Positions 1-12,382 of a stretch of 64,000 nucleotides of DNA are shown one piece after another (position 1 is the stretch's first letter; each line of letters starts with the position of its first letter). Origin of the DNA: Morinoia aosen (lineage: Eukaryota > Arthropoda > Malacostraca > Amphipoda > Talitridae). The DNA is taken from the NCBI GenBank assembly GCA_030386875.1, contig CM059573.1, forward strand, positions 32,653,891-32,717,890. The letters run 5' to 3'. Under the pieces are notes generated by a model. The model was not told where the DNA came from. It searched no databases and saw nothing but the letters and a program-made list of their open reading frames with translations. The position numbers and the translations under genes were made by a program.

Positions 1-84
1 TGTCACTTTGAAGGATAACATTTTATTTAAAATTTACATTACGGAGACACGAAAATTTGACACACTGGGCCCGAAGGTTAAATT

Positions 85-290
85 TTAAGTCTCAATCGAT
101 GGGAAACTAAGGAATTCGGAAATGTTGATACCAGTTGCAAGGTTTCCATTTTGTGTGTCTCTACCTATTGTCAGACTTTGTTCCTCTCGTCTTTTACCAC
201 CCTGAATAAAATACTGGTCATTGAAAATTTTGTTATTCAAGTACAATATATCGAATGATGAATTCAGTTGACGAGAAATGTTTGAAAAAA
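85..290 (-). CDS. Possible terminal exon, minus strand
   Basis: After a plausible acceptor (pyrimidine-rich ...CCCCAAGTTCAG, about 291-303 on the plus strand), the minus strand is open for about 68 codons to TAA at 85-87, with RIFSNISRQL early and FLSFPSIET at the end. AATAAA follows about 60 nt after the stop (near 24-29). No upstream exon was found and I recognise no family. A second frame over the same DNA is also open for about 50 codons, which weakens the call. Confidence 0.2.
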
Positions 291-312
291 TCCTCTGAAC
301 TTGGGGAGACAA

Positions 313-3300
313 TATATTTCAGCATTTCACGTTCGACAAACTTTTGTACGAGATCCAAGAAACTCGTTTCATCAATATATACTCATAATTTTGTTATGTT
401 TTTCTACGTACTATTCAAATTAAGGTTTTATAGAGTTGATTTTCGATTCCTGAATGAATCTAGTCGTAGAATAATAATCTGACTAACAAAAAAACTGCAG
501 AACTCAACCCTGCCGAACCTCCATTCCGCTAATGATTTCGTTTTTTCCCCTAGATTGTTGTTTGATTCTGCGTTTTCCGCGTTTGTTCCACTAAAATATT
601 TCTTTAATTTCGACCAGTTTGCGCGTGACTAGTCCCATGTTTTCATGCCAACATTGATGAAGACTGTTTAGATTTGACCATCTTCAACAAATATTAAAGC
701 ACGTCTTGTACGCCGGTGCAAACAACGCTAGCTATTCAGATGAGAACCTTTTTAAACTGAACATAAACAATAAATTGAAGAAAACTCTGAATAAAAATAC
801 TAGTTTTTTTCTGATATTATTCACCATAAAATTGAGTAGGATCAATCGCGCTGTTTCATTAAACGTGGAAAAAATGAATTTGAAGTATCAATAAGAGAAA
901 TACTTCTCAAACTAGCCTGCAAGACTGAATTTGTCTGTGCAATGCAGTATTCTTCATTTTAACTTCCCCATAAATATCTGTTTTTTTTATACGCAATGTT
1001 TCCATTATTTTAGGCGACGCAAAGTTCTGGGTTCTAATATTACTCATGTGAAACACTTTTCTCTAATTTTGTCTCTTTTACGAGCATTTGGACATGTATC
1101 TGCTTTCTTTCGTTTACAAACGATGAAAAAAAGAAGTACTATCGTAGAAGCATGAAGTTAATACCAAACCCACCTCAGTTCATACCGAATGAGCAGTCCA
1201 TCATTAATTGATTAACTTAAGAGCTAGTTGCGTCAGTGCGTGTTCTAAATTGCTATCATGGGGATTTCTTCGCTTTCTCCAAATCTGGCTACCGCAAGTG
1301 TTTAACTGCGTATCCTTGGTGATATGACGTATGGAGTGAGACTTGAACGTTCTCTTGAGCACACGATTCTTAAATGAATGGCTAAGTTACCGATTTCGGT
1401 TGACGCCTAATCAGCCAAATCATCTTTCACACGCACGTCAGCTGGACATGTAAAGATTATTCATATATCTTGTCGATGTTATAAAGAAACGAACGACTTT
1501 ATTTCTTGAATCAGTACTAGACACTATGCATTATTCGTCGAATAGTATATTACAACCTCTTTCCTATATAACTGTGAACGGTTGTACGACAAAAGATGAT
1601 TTCGTACATTGGTCGACGGGTCCTCATACTCGAAACAGTATGTGATTCGATCAAATATCCATCGATGTTGAATCCGGTAGTTTGAAAATATGTCGTGTTT
1701 AGAAAAATTGCACTGCTGGATCTTGAGTTTCTACAAAGTCTAATTTAATAAATGGAGCTCCATTCAGGTGTATGTCAACGCAGTCGAAAATTAATGTTCT
1801 TTGTGAGGTAGAAGTGATGTGGACGAAGAGTTTATAGTAACAGTAATTCCACTACCTGGATCAATCACAGTGATTGTATTTAGCTACAGCACTCGTGCAA
1901 GCAATGGAAAGTATTACCTATCATCACGCTAGCTATTAGTTTATTACACGAAAGATCTTCAACGTTCAACTGTGTAAGGACGAACCTGGCTTGACTGGCC
2001 CGGTACCGGAAATGACATGCCCATAACATGCCACAAAACTTTTAAACGCTTGAGTTCGTAGCCGTCAGTGGCATTTGAGGTGGGATTGTTACTATCAAAA
2101 TGTTCAGCATCATCTTCAAAAAATTTTCCCTGAGGTGCTCCCTATAAAATATTCAAAGCACTCGTGAAAACTCCCTGAGAAAAAAAGTCAAATTAATTTA
2201 TATCAGTTTGTTGAGTCTTTCTCTGAAGTTAAACTAACTAAATTAGTTAAAAATAAATATTCCCCAATTAAGTGACAATTAAGTGCAAGTTCGAAGCAAA
2301 TTTGATAACTGATAAGTGAAATACTAATGATAAATTTCGTTAATATGAAGTATTCATTTGCGAATGGAAAAAAGTACTTAAGGAATTATTTAAACTTAGA
2401 ACAATATGCCCTGTTTAGTCTTCACGAAAGAAGAATTTTCATCAGGATTACAAAATTTTCAATATTTTGCGCTATTCCATGCAGTCATTTTACTGAAGTG
2501 GATAACTGTTCTGTTTCAATTGAATTCAATATGATTGCAATGAATGACATAGTTCGAAAGTAATACTACATTCGCGTGACTAAGTCCTATTACGAGCGTT
2601 TCAAAGTGAAGAGATGTTGTAGGTGTTGTGCTGAGCGTGTTGGAAGGCAGTTGGAATTAGAAAGTTAGCAAGCCCGATTGCTTTAACTGGAAATGAAATA
2701 TATTGCGATAGCAAAGATGTGCCAAGCAGCCGATTCTTTGGTTGTATCTGCAGCTTCCCTTCACGTGATTATTTGTTCAGTGAATCAGTGATAAAGTTTT
2801 TACTTTTTGGGTTTGATTACAAATTTCAAGCAAGAAAAATCAGAGAAGATCGGCATGGATACTATTGAGATTTAATAACACTTGGTAATTTTGATTGAAA
2901 GCCTGGTGTTTAGTTAGTGAAGACAAATTTATTTCTGCACCCAATCAATCAAATGTTTCACTCACTTAGGAAACATGCATTGTAAGTCGAGTCATATTAC
3001 ACTGTTAAAACTATTTGTACTATTACATCAGGTAAGTGAATTAACTAGAACAACTTGAAAACAACAAATTCAAAACTCAATCAATATTTGAAAGCTAGAA
3101 ACTTATTTGATTGATAAAAACGATCATTGCAGGGGGTTGCAGTTCAGGAACTCCGACCTTTTCTAGTTAAGAATTGGGGTGTAAAGATAGTCTTTACTTT
3201 ATATCATATGATGCCTGGATGGATGCATGGTGTCAAAATCGAAGTATGGTAAGAGGCTTGAACACTACATTTTGGATGTTTATTCAATATTTTTTTTACC

Positions 3301-4449
3301 GAAAGTTTACCAAAAATGGCACTCGGTGGTAAAATATTTCTTACTTTTTAATCTTGTTTAGTTATCAAATTGTGGAGTTTTACAAGAAGTTCTAAATCTT
3401 TTTGCAGTTTTAACTACTCTGTTACCAAGTTTGAGGATAAATTATTTTGAAATATTTACACCTGAAAAGATAGTGCAGGCTTTTTGAAGTCTTAGATAGT
3501 CTTACAGAGATTTAAATTGCAGCATTTTTACACTAAGGTTCAGTTCTAGATTAAGATTACGACCAAAGGGTGCTACTCCTGTCAGAAAAGAATGAATTTA
3601 TTGTAAATTCAGGAATTTTAATAGCGTACCGCTGAAATGTTTGAAATAAAGCTTTGAATGAAAGTTTCCCATTATTCAGTGTCTGTGAATAAATGTTTTG
3701 CACAACTCAATTTTTAACACAGCTTGAAAATTTCAAGCTTTAGTTCCCAGTAATAGCAGCTACAGTAATAGCAATAACTCGGCAGTTTAAAATATTGTTG
3801 ACAAATTTCAATGGGATTCAAGGCAGGTAAATAGTATGAATAAAATATGATTCTCGTTTTCATTTACAGACTATTTTTTTACATTCCGCCGTATGTTTAA
3901 GGCCGTTTTCTCGTTGAAAGGTCTAGACACACTGACCCTTGAAATTTTGACATTCGGAGCAGCTGCAGCTCCAGCGCCTTCTTGCACATTTAACTATTCA
4001 TTTTTACACCGATCATGCGGAGTTTCCCCGTGCCTTGGAGAATGATACAGTTGCGCACCATGATGCTGCTTCCCCTGCGCCCGAAAAAACGATGATGTTC
4101 GTGGAACAATAGACAGTCCTTATTTTCCTCCCATGACGTGGTCCGTTTCAGTCGAGAAGCTTAATTTTGCTCGCATCGTATCCTGCCCTAAAAAAATTAA
4201 CACACCACAATCTGTCATGAGTGACACTCCTACCGATCGGCCAAGAATGCGAAGCGGATTCCAACAAGATGACGGAAACAGGTCATCTTTGTTTGCTCCC
4301 ATGGTGATTGGTGCGTTTAAGGGGAACGTCTACCCAGAATCCAAATAATTCCTTGTTCTCTTTTTATTGCTTTCTTCGATAGAGATATGCTTACTTCACA
4401 AGCTGTCAAGTTTTCAGAACGATCTGGGCATCGTAAGTGGGGTATATGG
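313..4449. other. No gene recognised
   Basis: AT-rich sequence without long frames or clear repeats. A GC-richer patch at 3900-4330 has short frames on both strands without recognisable motifs. Confidence 0.5.
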
Positions 4450-4810
4450 GGTTGGGAAGGGGGAGGAGGGGTCAATTAGCAGCCAGCACCGACCAGAAAG
4501 TGCGTGTGCCACGCCTGAGAAATTTTTTTTTTATTGTTTATATGGCTCTATTCAATACAGAAGTCCTTAACATACAAGCTAACGAAGGTTCGGAACGTTC
4601 TGTGTTTCGTGAGAGGAGGAAACGAAGGGGTAAGGGGGATGTTTCGAACGCAGCTGCTAGCGCCAGATAGTGCGCGTTGGACACGAACCAGAAATATCCG
4701 GATTTTGTTTCGTTGGTCTATTCGACACAGAACTCCTTGTTTACAATCTAGCAAAGCTACACAACGTTCTCAGAGGGGCAAAAGAAGGGGAGAAGCGCGT
4801 CGAGGAGGAC
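4450..4810 (+). repeat. Diverged tandem duplication, period about 171 bp
   Basis: Two units share AGA.AGTGCG (4495 and 4666), a TTCAATACAGAAGTCCTT / TTCGACACAGAACTCCTT block and AACGTTCT, at about 70% identity. Confidence 0.7.
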
Positions 4811-5049
4811 GCCATAGCGTGCGTACCTGGAGCGGTGATTCGTATCTATGATACGATACGTATCTATGAAACGTATCTGGAATACTCTTTGTAGTACCGG
4901 TTCCTTCAAGGAACCACAAAACCTTACAGGAAATGATTTTCATAGGTTTTGATAGCTTTCAGAACGTCAACCGCGTATATTTTTCCAAGCAATAGAGCTT
5001 GAAAATTAAAAAATGGTAAAATTTTGGAAAATGTTCTCACCGAACAGTT

Positions 5050-5405
5050 GAAAATGAGAAAATAGGGTATTTTCAAAATCTATTTTCTCCAACAATTATT
5101 ACTGTAGAGCAATGTTTGAGGTCTCATTGAATGTGCAAAAAGTGGCTGCATGGCTGGACGGAGAATCATGATGAAATGCATAGTTATTTTTTAGTTACGT
5201 TGAAAAAACTACTGAAAAAACATGAATTCTCAAAAAACAAAATTATAGTATCATAAAATCTAAAATGTATCGAATTTTCAATCCATTCTCCGTACAGCTA
5301 TGCGAGAATATTTTTTGCATTCAATGAGACCTGAATCATTGCTCTACAATAATAGCTTTTAGAGAATATAGCTTTTGAAAATGCCCTACTTTTTCCCCAT
5401 TATCT
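5050..5405. repeat. Foldback repeat
   Basis: Arms 5050-5165 and 5283-5405 share, inverted, GTAGAGCAATG.TT.AGGTC, TCTCATTGAATG and an outer GGTATTTTCAAAA block, about 75-80% matched. No ends or duplication could be fixed. Confidence 0.7.
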
Positions 5406-5772
5406 CAGTAATTAGGTAAAAAAAAAGAAATAGTTTGTAAGACGCACCTGTGACCCTATTCAAAATACATGCGTATGCCTAATTATATAGATCTAGTTCC
5501 CATACAACAAACGTGACAGCAATTTTTCTGATTCAAGGTAGACGTTCTCCTTAAGTGTTGTTGCAACTAAATTTACTCAATTTGTTTTCCTATGATGGAC
5601 AGATATTATAAATACATTAATTAACGTCGAAATATTCTCAAATTTTTCTCACACAGGGTTGTTTTATATTCATTAAGTGTAATTAGATAGTAATTTGAGT
5701 GGCGAATATCACAAGGGTGTCATCCGGTGATTTTAAATTTTGATCTGATTCGCATGAAATTTGGCCAGAATA

Positions 5773-5884
5773 CAGGGTGTTTTTTTTTTACTTTGAACAA
5801 ACTTCGAACTTAGGTACAAAAACTCAAAATAAATTGATTTTCATGAATGAAAAAATGTCCAAAACTCTTTAGTTTTCGAGTTAT
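5773..5884 (+). repeat. Left terminal inverted repeat of the intact transposon
   Basis: 112 bp, paired with 7532-7643 in inverted orientation with the same length and no internal gaps. It contains the subterminal motif AAAACTCTTTAGTTTTCGAG at 5861-5880, about 88 nt from the end. Confidence 0.95.
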
Positions 5885-6133
5885 GGCATCGCAAAGCATG
5901 TTTAGAAGTGCATGTTATAACTGGGCCGCACACCAATTGTTATTTAAAGTTGTTAGTTTTCGAGATTGTCGAATACAATTAAAACATTTTTTCTCATTTC
6001 ATTATGGGTTATCCATTCCATGTAATCAACGACAAGATTTCAAGATGCAATGTGAAACTGAAATAATGAAATAAAATTTATTATTAACAATCTACATTAC
6101 TGGAACGCACGTGTTGCAGTATCAGTTTGCCAT

Positions 6134-7219
6134 TTGTTGACACGCCGTTGCACTGTGACCATGGAAAGATTTACCAATGCTGAGAAGGCAGACATGCATT
6201 TGATTTATGGAGCTGCAGACGGAAATGGTAGGCTCGCTCTGAGGATGTACAGAGAAAGGTTTCCTAGGCGCGAAGTGCCTGATTTCCGGTATTTTGCAAC
6301 TCTGCATACGAGATTACGTGACACCGGCAGCTTCAACGTTAACAGAGGGAATGCTGGGCGCGGCCAGCATCCACAGGAGGATAGAATTGTGGAATACTTC
6401 GAGCAACATCCACGAACCAGCACTCGCGCAGCTGCTCAACGTCTTGGCTTGCGAAACCATACTACTGTGTGGAGGGCACTACATCGTCAACAATTACATC
6501 CGTACGATTTCCAAAGAGTGCAAGGGCTCATGCCAGGTGATTTTGAACCTCGTATGCTGTTTTGCCAGTGGTTAATGCAACAGGAAAGAAAGAATCGCGG
6601 GTTCTCAAAACTTATTCTCTTCACAGATGAAGCTTATTTCTGTCGTCATGGGGTTTTCAACCGTCGCAATAATCATTACTGGGCTGGAAATAACCCTCAT
6701 GTTATTCACCCTAATAGTCACCAGCACAGATTTAGTGTCAACGTGTTGGCAGGCATTATTGGCAATAATTTAATTGGTCCGTACCTATTACCTTCTCCTC
6801 TCACGGGACCTGCGTACACCATCCTCCTACGCGAATTTTTGCCTGGACTACTGGAGTACGTGCCCTTGGAGACACGCAGACGAATGTGGTTCCAGCATGA
6901 CGGAGCGCCAGCACATTACTTTCGTGAAACGCGCCTGTTCCTGAATAACCAATTTCAAAACCGATGGATTGGGAGAGGTGCTCCTGTAGCATGGCCAGCT
7001 TGGTCGCCTGATTTGACGCCACTGGATTTCTTCTTGCGGGGAACCATGAAGGACCTCGTGTATGCCACTCCTGTTGAATCGGAACAGGATCTGGTTGGAC
7101 GCATTGTGGACTCAGCTGGCCGTATTACGGAAATGCCTGGCGTGTTTCAATCTGTAAGGCGCTCACTGGATGTTAGATGTCGTAAATGTGTTGAAGTTCA
7201 TGGAGGCCATTTCGAGTAA
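6134..7219 (+). CDS. Transposase, DDE type with N-terminal DUF4817-like helix-turn-helix
   Basis: The frame gives 361 residues; the second Met (6161, residue 10) is the likelier start because the related broken copy at 15051-16599 aligns from there. Residues about 12-66 form a DUF4817-like helix-turn-helix segment. A second HTH follows (about 83-130), joined by a short Gly/Arg linker near 72-80 that resembles the mariner GRPR hook. The catalytic triad is D165 (in FTDEAYF), D256 (in QHDGAPAH) and D298 (in SPDLTPLDFF). There are 41 residues between the second and third Asp, so DD41D rather than the classic DD34D/E. Family knowledge: such proteins cut and paste their own element at TA sites in the nucleus. 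No stop or frameshift is seen. All three acids are present, so the enzyme may be functional. Confidence 0.93.
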   Translation: MLTRRCTVTMERFTNAEKADMHLIYGAADGNGRLALRMYRERFPRREVPDFRYFATLHTRLRDTGSFNVNRGNAGRGQHPQEDRIVEYFEQHPRTSTRAAAQRLGLRNHTTVWRALHRQQLHPYDFQRVQGLMPGDFEPRMLFCQWLMQQERKNRGFSKLILFTDEAYFCRHGVFNRRNNHYWAGNNPHVIHPNSHQHRFSVNVLAGIIGNNLIGPYLLPSPLTGPAYTILLREFLPGLLEYVPLETRRRMWFQHDGAPAHYFRETRLFLNNQFQNRWIGRGAPVAWPAWSPDLTPLDFFLRGTMKDLVYATPVESEQDLVGRIVDSAGRITEMPGVFQSVRRSLDVRCRKCVEVHGGHFE

Positions 7220-7531
7220 CTGTTGTAATAAAACTGTATTCAAGTTTGTTCTTGCGTTAAAGTTCTTACATTAAAGTTTGTATTGATTATGTTTTTTACC
7301 TGTGTCCTGCAATGCTTACTGATTAATGCTTAGCTTACATGATAATCATTGATAATTACTCATTTAGGACTATTTATTCTTATTTATAAAACGTGTAAAC
7401 GCAATTTCATTGTGAAATTGCAAAAATACTAAATTAGTGTGGCTCAAAAACCTCTTTAACTATCAAAGGTAGCGCTAAAAATGGTGCGCGTATGCAATCC
7501 TACTTGAAGTTCTAATATTCTTCAAGTAACT

Positions 7532-7643
7532 ATAACTCGAAAACTAAAGAGTTTTGGACATTTTGTCATTCATGAAAATCGATTTATTTTGAGTTTTAGT
7601 ACCTCAGTTCGAAGTTTGTTCAAAGTAAAAAAAAAACACCCTG
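7532..7643 (-). repeat. Right terminal inverted repeat of the intact transposon
   Basis: Inverted copy of 5773-5884. It ends CACCCTG next to the TA at 7644-7645. Confidence 0.95.
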
Positions 7644-7796
7644 TATCTATGTGTTTGAAAATAAAAAATATTTTACTCATGAAAATTTTTCGATTTATGT
7701 CTTATTTTTTTAAGTTTGATAAACAATTTTTTTGGTGTATTTTTATGGATATTTAAAAGAATGGAAGTCATTGAGTTTTTATGCTAGAGAATATTT

Positions 7797-9829
7797 AAGG
7801 AGGTCAACCCAGGCCCCTGGCGGTAAGATGAGCCATTTTTTGTTGTTGAAAAAGGGCCCTTAGGTGGTCGATTTTTTGGTTCCAAATTTTATGGCGCTAC
7901 GGACGCTAGATCAAACACCCCAGAGGGGTGTAAGAAGATCAAAAATCATATATTTTCGACATCATGAAAATGAAAAAAAATTGAAACCGTGACTGTTTGC
8001 AATACTTCAAGGATTCTAAAACTATTTTTGGTTTTGTTCTAGCATCAAAATTCAATGAGTTATATTACTTTGAAATATCAATAAAAAACCAATATGTCCA
8101 ATTTTTCAAAAAACAAAGGCCTGAATCGAAAAAAATGTACAGAGGAAATTGTGTTTCTTTCCAAGTATTGCATATAATAGTCAAATTTCTTATGAATCAG
8201 ACTACATATATAAAAGTTTATAATTTTTTATAAAAAAGAAACTTATTTATTTAACATTTTTTCGTTTAATACATATCACAGTGTAAATATGAAGTTAAAG
8301 CATGCAGATTATCGAAATAAAAGTGAAAACAGCTTTCAATTACATAAATTTCCCATTATATCACAGTTCAGATAAAAATTTATTTAAGCCTTATTACTAA
8401 CAAACCGTATTATCAAAATTGAAAGGAATAGAAGTCAGTGAGTTTTTATGCTAGAACAAAACCAAAGACAGTTTTAGAATCCTTGAAGCATTGCAAACAA
8501 AGCTACGGGAGCAAGTTTCCCACTTGAAACTTTTCTTTTTTTAGATGCAAAGATAAGTTAAAAAATTGATTTGTTATTAGTGTTCATAGACCGCATATGA
8601 AAAGAAAACGAAAAATTTCAAGTGAAAAATTTGCTCCCGTAACTTTGTTTGCAATGCTTCGAGGATTCTAAAACTGTCTTTGGTTTTGTCATAGCATAAG
8701 AACTCAATGACTTCTATTCCTTTGAAATAACCATAAAAATATACCAAAAACTAATTTTTCGTATTTTTCAAAGCAAATAAGGCCTAAATCGAAAAAGTTA
8801 CACGAGTGAAAAATATTTACTTTCAACAAATGCATATACTGGCCAAATTTCAAATGAATCGAATGATAAAGTTGAAAAATTGGGTTGACCCCTCAAAGAC
8901 AGTTTTGAAATCCTCGTAACATTGCTAACAAACTGACATTCCCGAATTTTCTACTCGAAACTTTTCGTTTTCATTTGATGCGATATTTTATCACTAACTA
9001 AAATTTACCAAATTTTTGGTTTTGAATTGTGATTAAACAAAATAAATGTACAAATTGGAAAATCTAAGAATGTCAGTTTGTTAGAAATGCTCAAAGGATT
9101 CTAAAACTGTCTTTCTTTTTTAGCTTGAAAACTCACAAACTTCTATTCTTTTGAATGCTGAAAATGAGGAGGTGTTTTGGGTATAAGCCATAAATAAATT
9201 TTTTTGTTGAAGTGTAATATAATGGAAAATTTTTATGCATGAATTCTGTTTTCGTGTTTTTCATAATCTCCATGCATAATTTAAAATGTACACTGAGAAA
9301 CGTAAAAACAAGTAAAAAACAAACAGAAAATAAAAAATAAAAATTACTCATATGAAAAATGACGAATTTTTCGTTTCTGGTATGATTTTTCTGAAATTTC
9401 ACCATTGTATGTAATTTTTAAAATAAACTCATTTCGTTTCATTCATTTTTTCAATGTAGGCCTTAGTTTTTTATAAAAAGTTGAAATATTAGGTATCTAG
9501 TTCATTAGTAGGGATATTTCAAAAGAATAATAGTTATTTTGTTTTTATGCTAAAATAAATTCAACAACAATTTTAAAATCCTCGGACCATTGCAAACAAA
9601 CTAATAGTTCATGAATTCTCATTTTCCGTTTTGTTTTCTTTTCACATGGGGTCAAATTTTGTTCAAAAACAAATAATTTTTGTTTCCCTTACACTCCTCT
9701 TGAGGGAATGGATCTAATGCCCATAGCCTCATAAAATTTTAGGGCACAATAGCACATCACCTAAGGATCCTCTTTCATCAGGAAAAAAACGGCCGATCGG
9801 GCCAAGTTGGCCTCGGATGACCCCCTTAA
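7797..9829 (-). repeat. Palindromic-module repeat family, copy C
   Basis: Both ends resemble, in inverted orientation, the right end of copy B: left AAGGAGGTCAACCCAGGCCCC, right GGGGGTCATCC reversed, each with a CATAAAATTTT...CACCTAAGG block inside. The interior repeats the module CCAAAGACAGTTTTAGAATC in alternating orientation, forming palindromes at 8421-8724 and about 8895-9118. No coding sequence. Confidence 0.75.
8421..8724. repeat. Palindrome inside copy C
   Basis: Arms of about 120 bp (8421-8541 and 8608-8724), roughly 90% matched, with a loop of about 65 nt. Confidence 0.85.
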
Positions 9830-12251
9830 TAAAAATACTGTTCGGATAAGATAGCCTCACAAAGAGTTTCTTGGCACCAAAATCCTTCAAAGAGACTCTA
9901 CGTGCTTGGTAGAAATTATCATGCACTGTTTAACAGAATCACTCTGTCAAATGTAATGAAGCCTTCTGACAAAAAACATCGTACGCGCTATCCTGAGTAT
10001 TAAAAAAGTGGCGTACCCGTACTCCGCTGGTTGATTATTGAACTTTCAATCTAGAGCGTAAGAAAAGGCTTGAAATGAGTATAAAGATGTACTTCCACAA
10101 ATTATTTCGACGCTTTCGAGAAATTCCTCATGTATACTACTCGTGCTTGCTTGCAATAAATGCGTATTTGCACATTCTCCATCCGAGTCCATAAATAAAA
10201 GCACTTCGTGACACTTCTCTATTACCGTACTTTTCTTGATGTTACTAGAATAATAATTCCAACAATACATTTGTTGTATTATTGAGGTGTCATTTTACTC
10301 GTCAAAAACAATTTGATATCAGTTAAAAAAAGGGTTAATTACTGTACATGTACCTCGTTATTCGATGTTGTATCTTCGTGCTAGATGTCAAGGTACGAGT
10401 TTGGCGTTTACTAATCACAGACTGCAGCGGCTGACCGACTGCTTGTGCTATCATTCCGGATATTAAATGTTGATGCAAGTTGATGCCAAAGTGAATTTCA
10501 TTTTAGATTAATATGTTTCCAGTATTTTAGCTAAGCACAATAATAATCGTGAGTAATAACTAGAAGACTGTAGGTTTCAGTCTAACGGAGATAACCTCAA
10601 AGAAAGACAGCATAGAGAATGAAGCCATGATTACAGTTCAAAGTGAAAAGCTATGTAAACGTAATAGTTTAATTTCTTTACGATTATGCACGTGTTGTGA
10701 ATAATTCTTCTTAATATATTATTTGAATTCATTCTCCTTGAATTAGAAAATAATAATTCAGGTGTGTTACGCAAATTCTTAGTTAGTTTTAGAGTTGTGG
10801 ATTTCACTCTAAGCGAAATCTTTGCAATGACATTTAGTTTCTAGTAAGCAGCTTTGTATTGTGTTGGTGGTAAAACGTTTGCATTCAAGTTTGTATCATG
10901 ATACTTGTAAAAATATTTTTTCCATATTGATTTTCTTAAACGATTTACCTACGTTGGTCAAATTGTTGACCTTATTTTTCAAGATTTGTGGTCATTATTT
11001 CAATTACGCTGTTAATGAAACTGAAGAAATGTTATTATTTTGAAATATCTGAACACATTTTTTAATTTTTCTGAGTACATCTTCTCCAGTCCCTGTCAGA
11101 ATGGTGTTCAACTTTTTTTGTTCGCCTGGCTCCTCTCTTCATTGAGCACTAATGTAGAGAAGTACTTCTTCAGTATGGTCATCATAAATGAATTTGAAAC
11201 CAGAGCTAATGAAACATTGAAAAATTAAAAAGATATTATTGACAAACGAGGCAAAATGCAGGAGAATATTCTTGAAGTTTGGATGCACTTTTGCTTTAAA
11301 GCAAAGGTCCTCCTGTAGATGTCTCAACACGACTAATCAATAACTTCGGCCATAAGCATTCTACATCTAAATAATACCAACTTGTAATTTCAGTGCACCC
11401 AAACTGCAGCCTGAATCTCTATAAGTCTTGTTACTACTGTTTCATTATTAGACGTAAAAAATATTTTGACGTAAAATTTTACTACCTATGTTAACATCCT
11501 TAGTTTTTTATCTGTTTTGGGTTATCTGAACATGGAAAATAAAAATAATATTGAATATTTTTCTATAAAACAAATTTGGGCTTTAAAATTGCTTCCTCTT
11601 TCACTTATTTTGAAAACAAATGTGTTAGAAACTGAGAAACAATTTTTTGAGACAAATTATTCTCTCAGGTATTTTTTACAATATTTTTGGGCGAAATACT
11701 TCAACTAAATTGCAATAATTTGTTGAACAACCGGCAGTTCTTTGTGCTTTCGTTATGAAACTTGTTCAAGAGAACCAAGTTAAATTTTTGCTCCATTCAT
11801 TCTAATATGCTACTATTTTTTCAGTTCTTTGTGATGCTTGTACTGTAACATCATTCTCAACTCTATGTGTTCCTATTGAAGTTGAACGGTTAATTGTCAT
11901 TTTTTCAGTTCATTTCTATCGTGAATTTTTTCTATCAATTAATTGAGAACATTTAAGTATTTTATGACTTTTTTTGCTTTACTTCAAATGCGAGCTGAAT
12001 TTGATTTAATATTTTAGGTGAGTGATGGTTTTCATTAACTTACGCGAGTTTAAAAAAAATAATTACCGCGCTCCTTATAGATGGGTTTAATTGCAATAAC
12101 TTTACAGAATATATTTTAACACATCACATAAATATATTTTGTTTCTAGATTTTTAAATTTCTTGTGTCCTTTTTTTGTTTTCTAATGTCACAATTAGTTC
12201 TGTAGGGTTGAGTAAAAGATTCATTTTGTGAATGTAAAAATGTTTTTGTAC
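9830..12251. other. No gene recognised
   Basis: AT-rich DNA with only short chance frames; no TIRs, hairpins or tandem repeats found. Confidence 0.5.
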
Positions 12252-12382
12252 TATCAGGTTGTTCGGAAATAATGACCGCTTCAGAAGGTAAGCTCTAAAA
12301 TTGCTTTTACTATTGAATGGTTTCCGTAATTCAAGTAAACAATGATTATTATATGTACTTTAAAGTGCTCTACTCTGTTATG

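Larger units (their letters stand above)
5773..7643 (+). mobile_element. Complete Tc1/mariner-superfamily (DD41D-type) transposon
   Basis: A 1871-bp DNA transposon with 112-bp terminal inverted repeats at 5773-5884 and 7532-7643. The TIRs differ at only a few positions; both start CAGGGTG and then carry a run of exactly ten T. The element is flanked by TA on each side (5771-5772 and 7644-7645), the target-site duplication of this superfamily. One uninterrupted transposase frame fills the centre. A polyadenylation signal AATAAA lies at 7227-7232, eight bases after the stop. The flanks belong to another repeat family that continues across the insertion, so the insertion is younger than that repeat. 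Intact TIRs, duplication and ORF suggest a recent, possibly autonomous copy. Confidence 0.95.
5711..7796 (+). repeat. Palindromic-module repeat family, copy A (split by the intact transposon)
   Basis: The sequence before 5773 (CAAGGGTGTCATCC ... TTTGGCCAGAATA) and after 7643 (GTGTTTGAAAAT ... TTTTTCGATTTATG) is continuous with the layout at 37606-37750, including GGCCA.TATATG and TCGATTTAGG blocks. It stops at the TTATGCTAGA module near 7790, where copy C begins in the opposite orientation. Confidence 0.7.

Noticed and set aside
4133..4348. Overlapping plus and minus frames of 60-71 codons in a GC-richer patch
   Set aside because: Neither shows a recognised motif; the length is expected by chance at this GC content.
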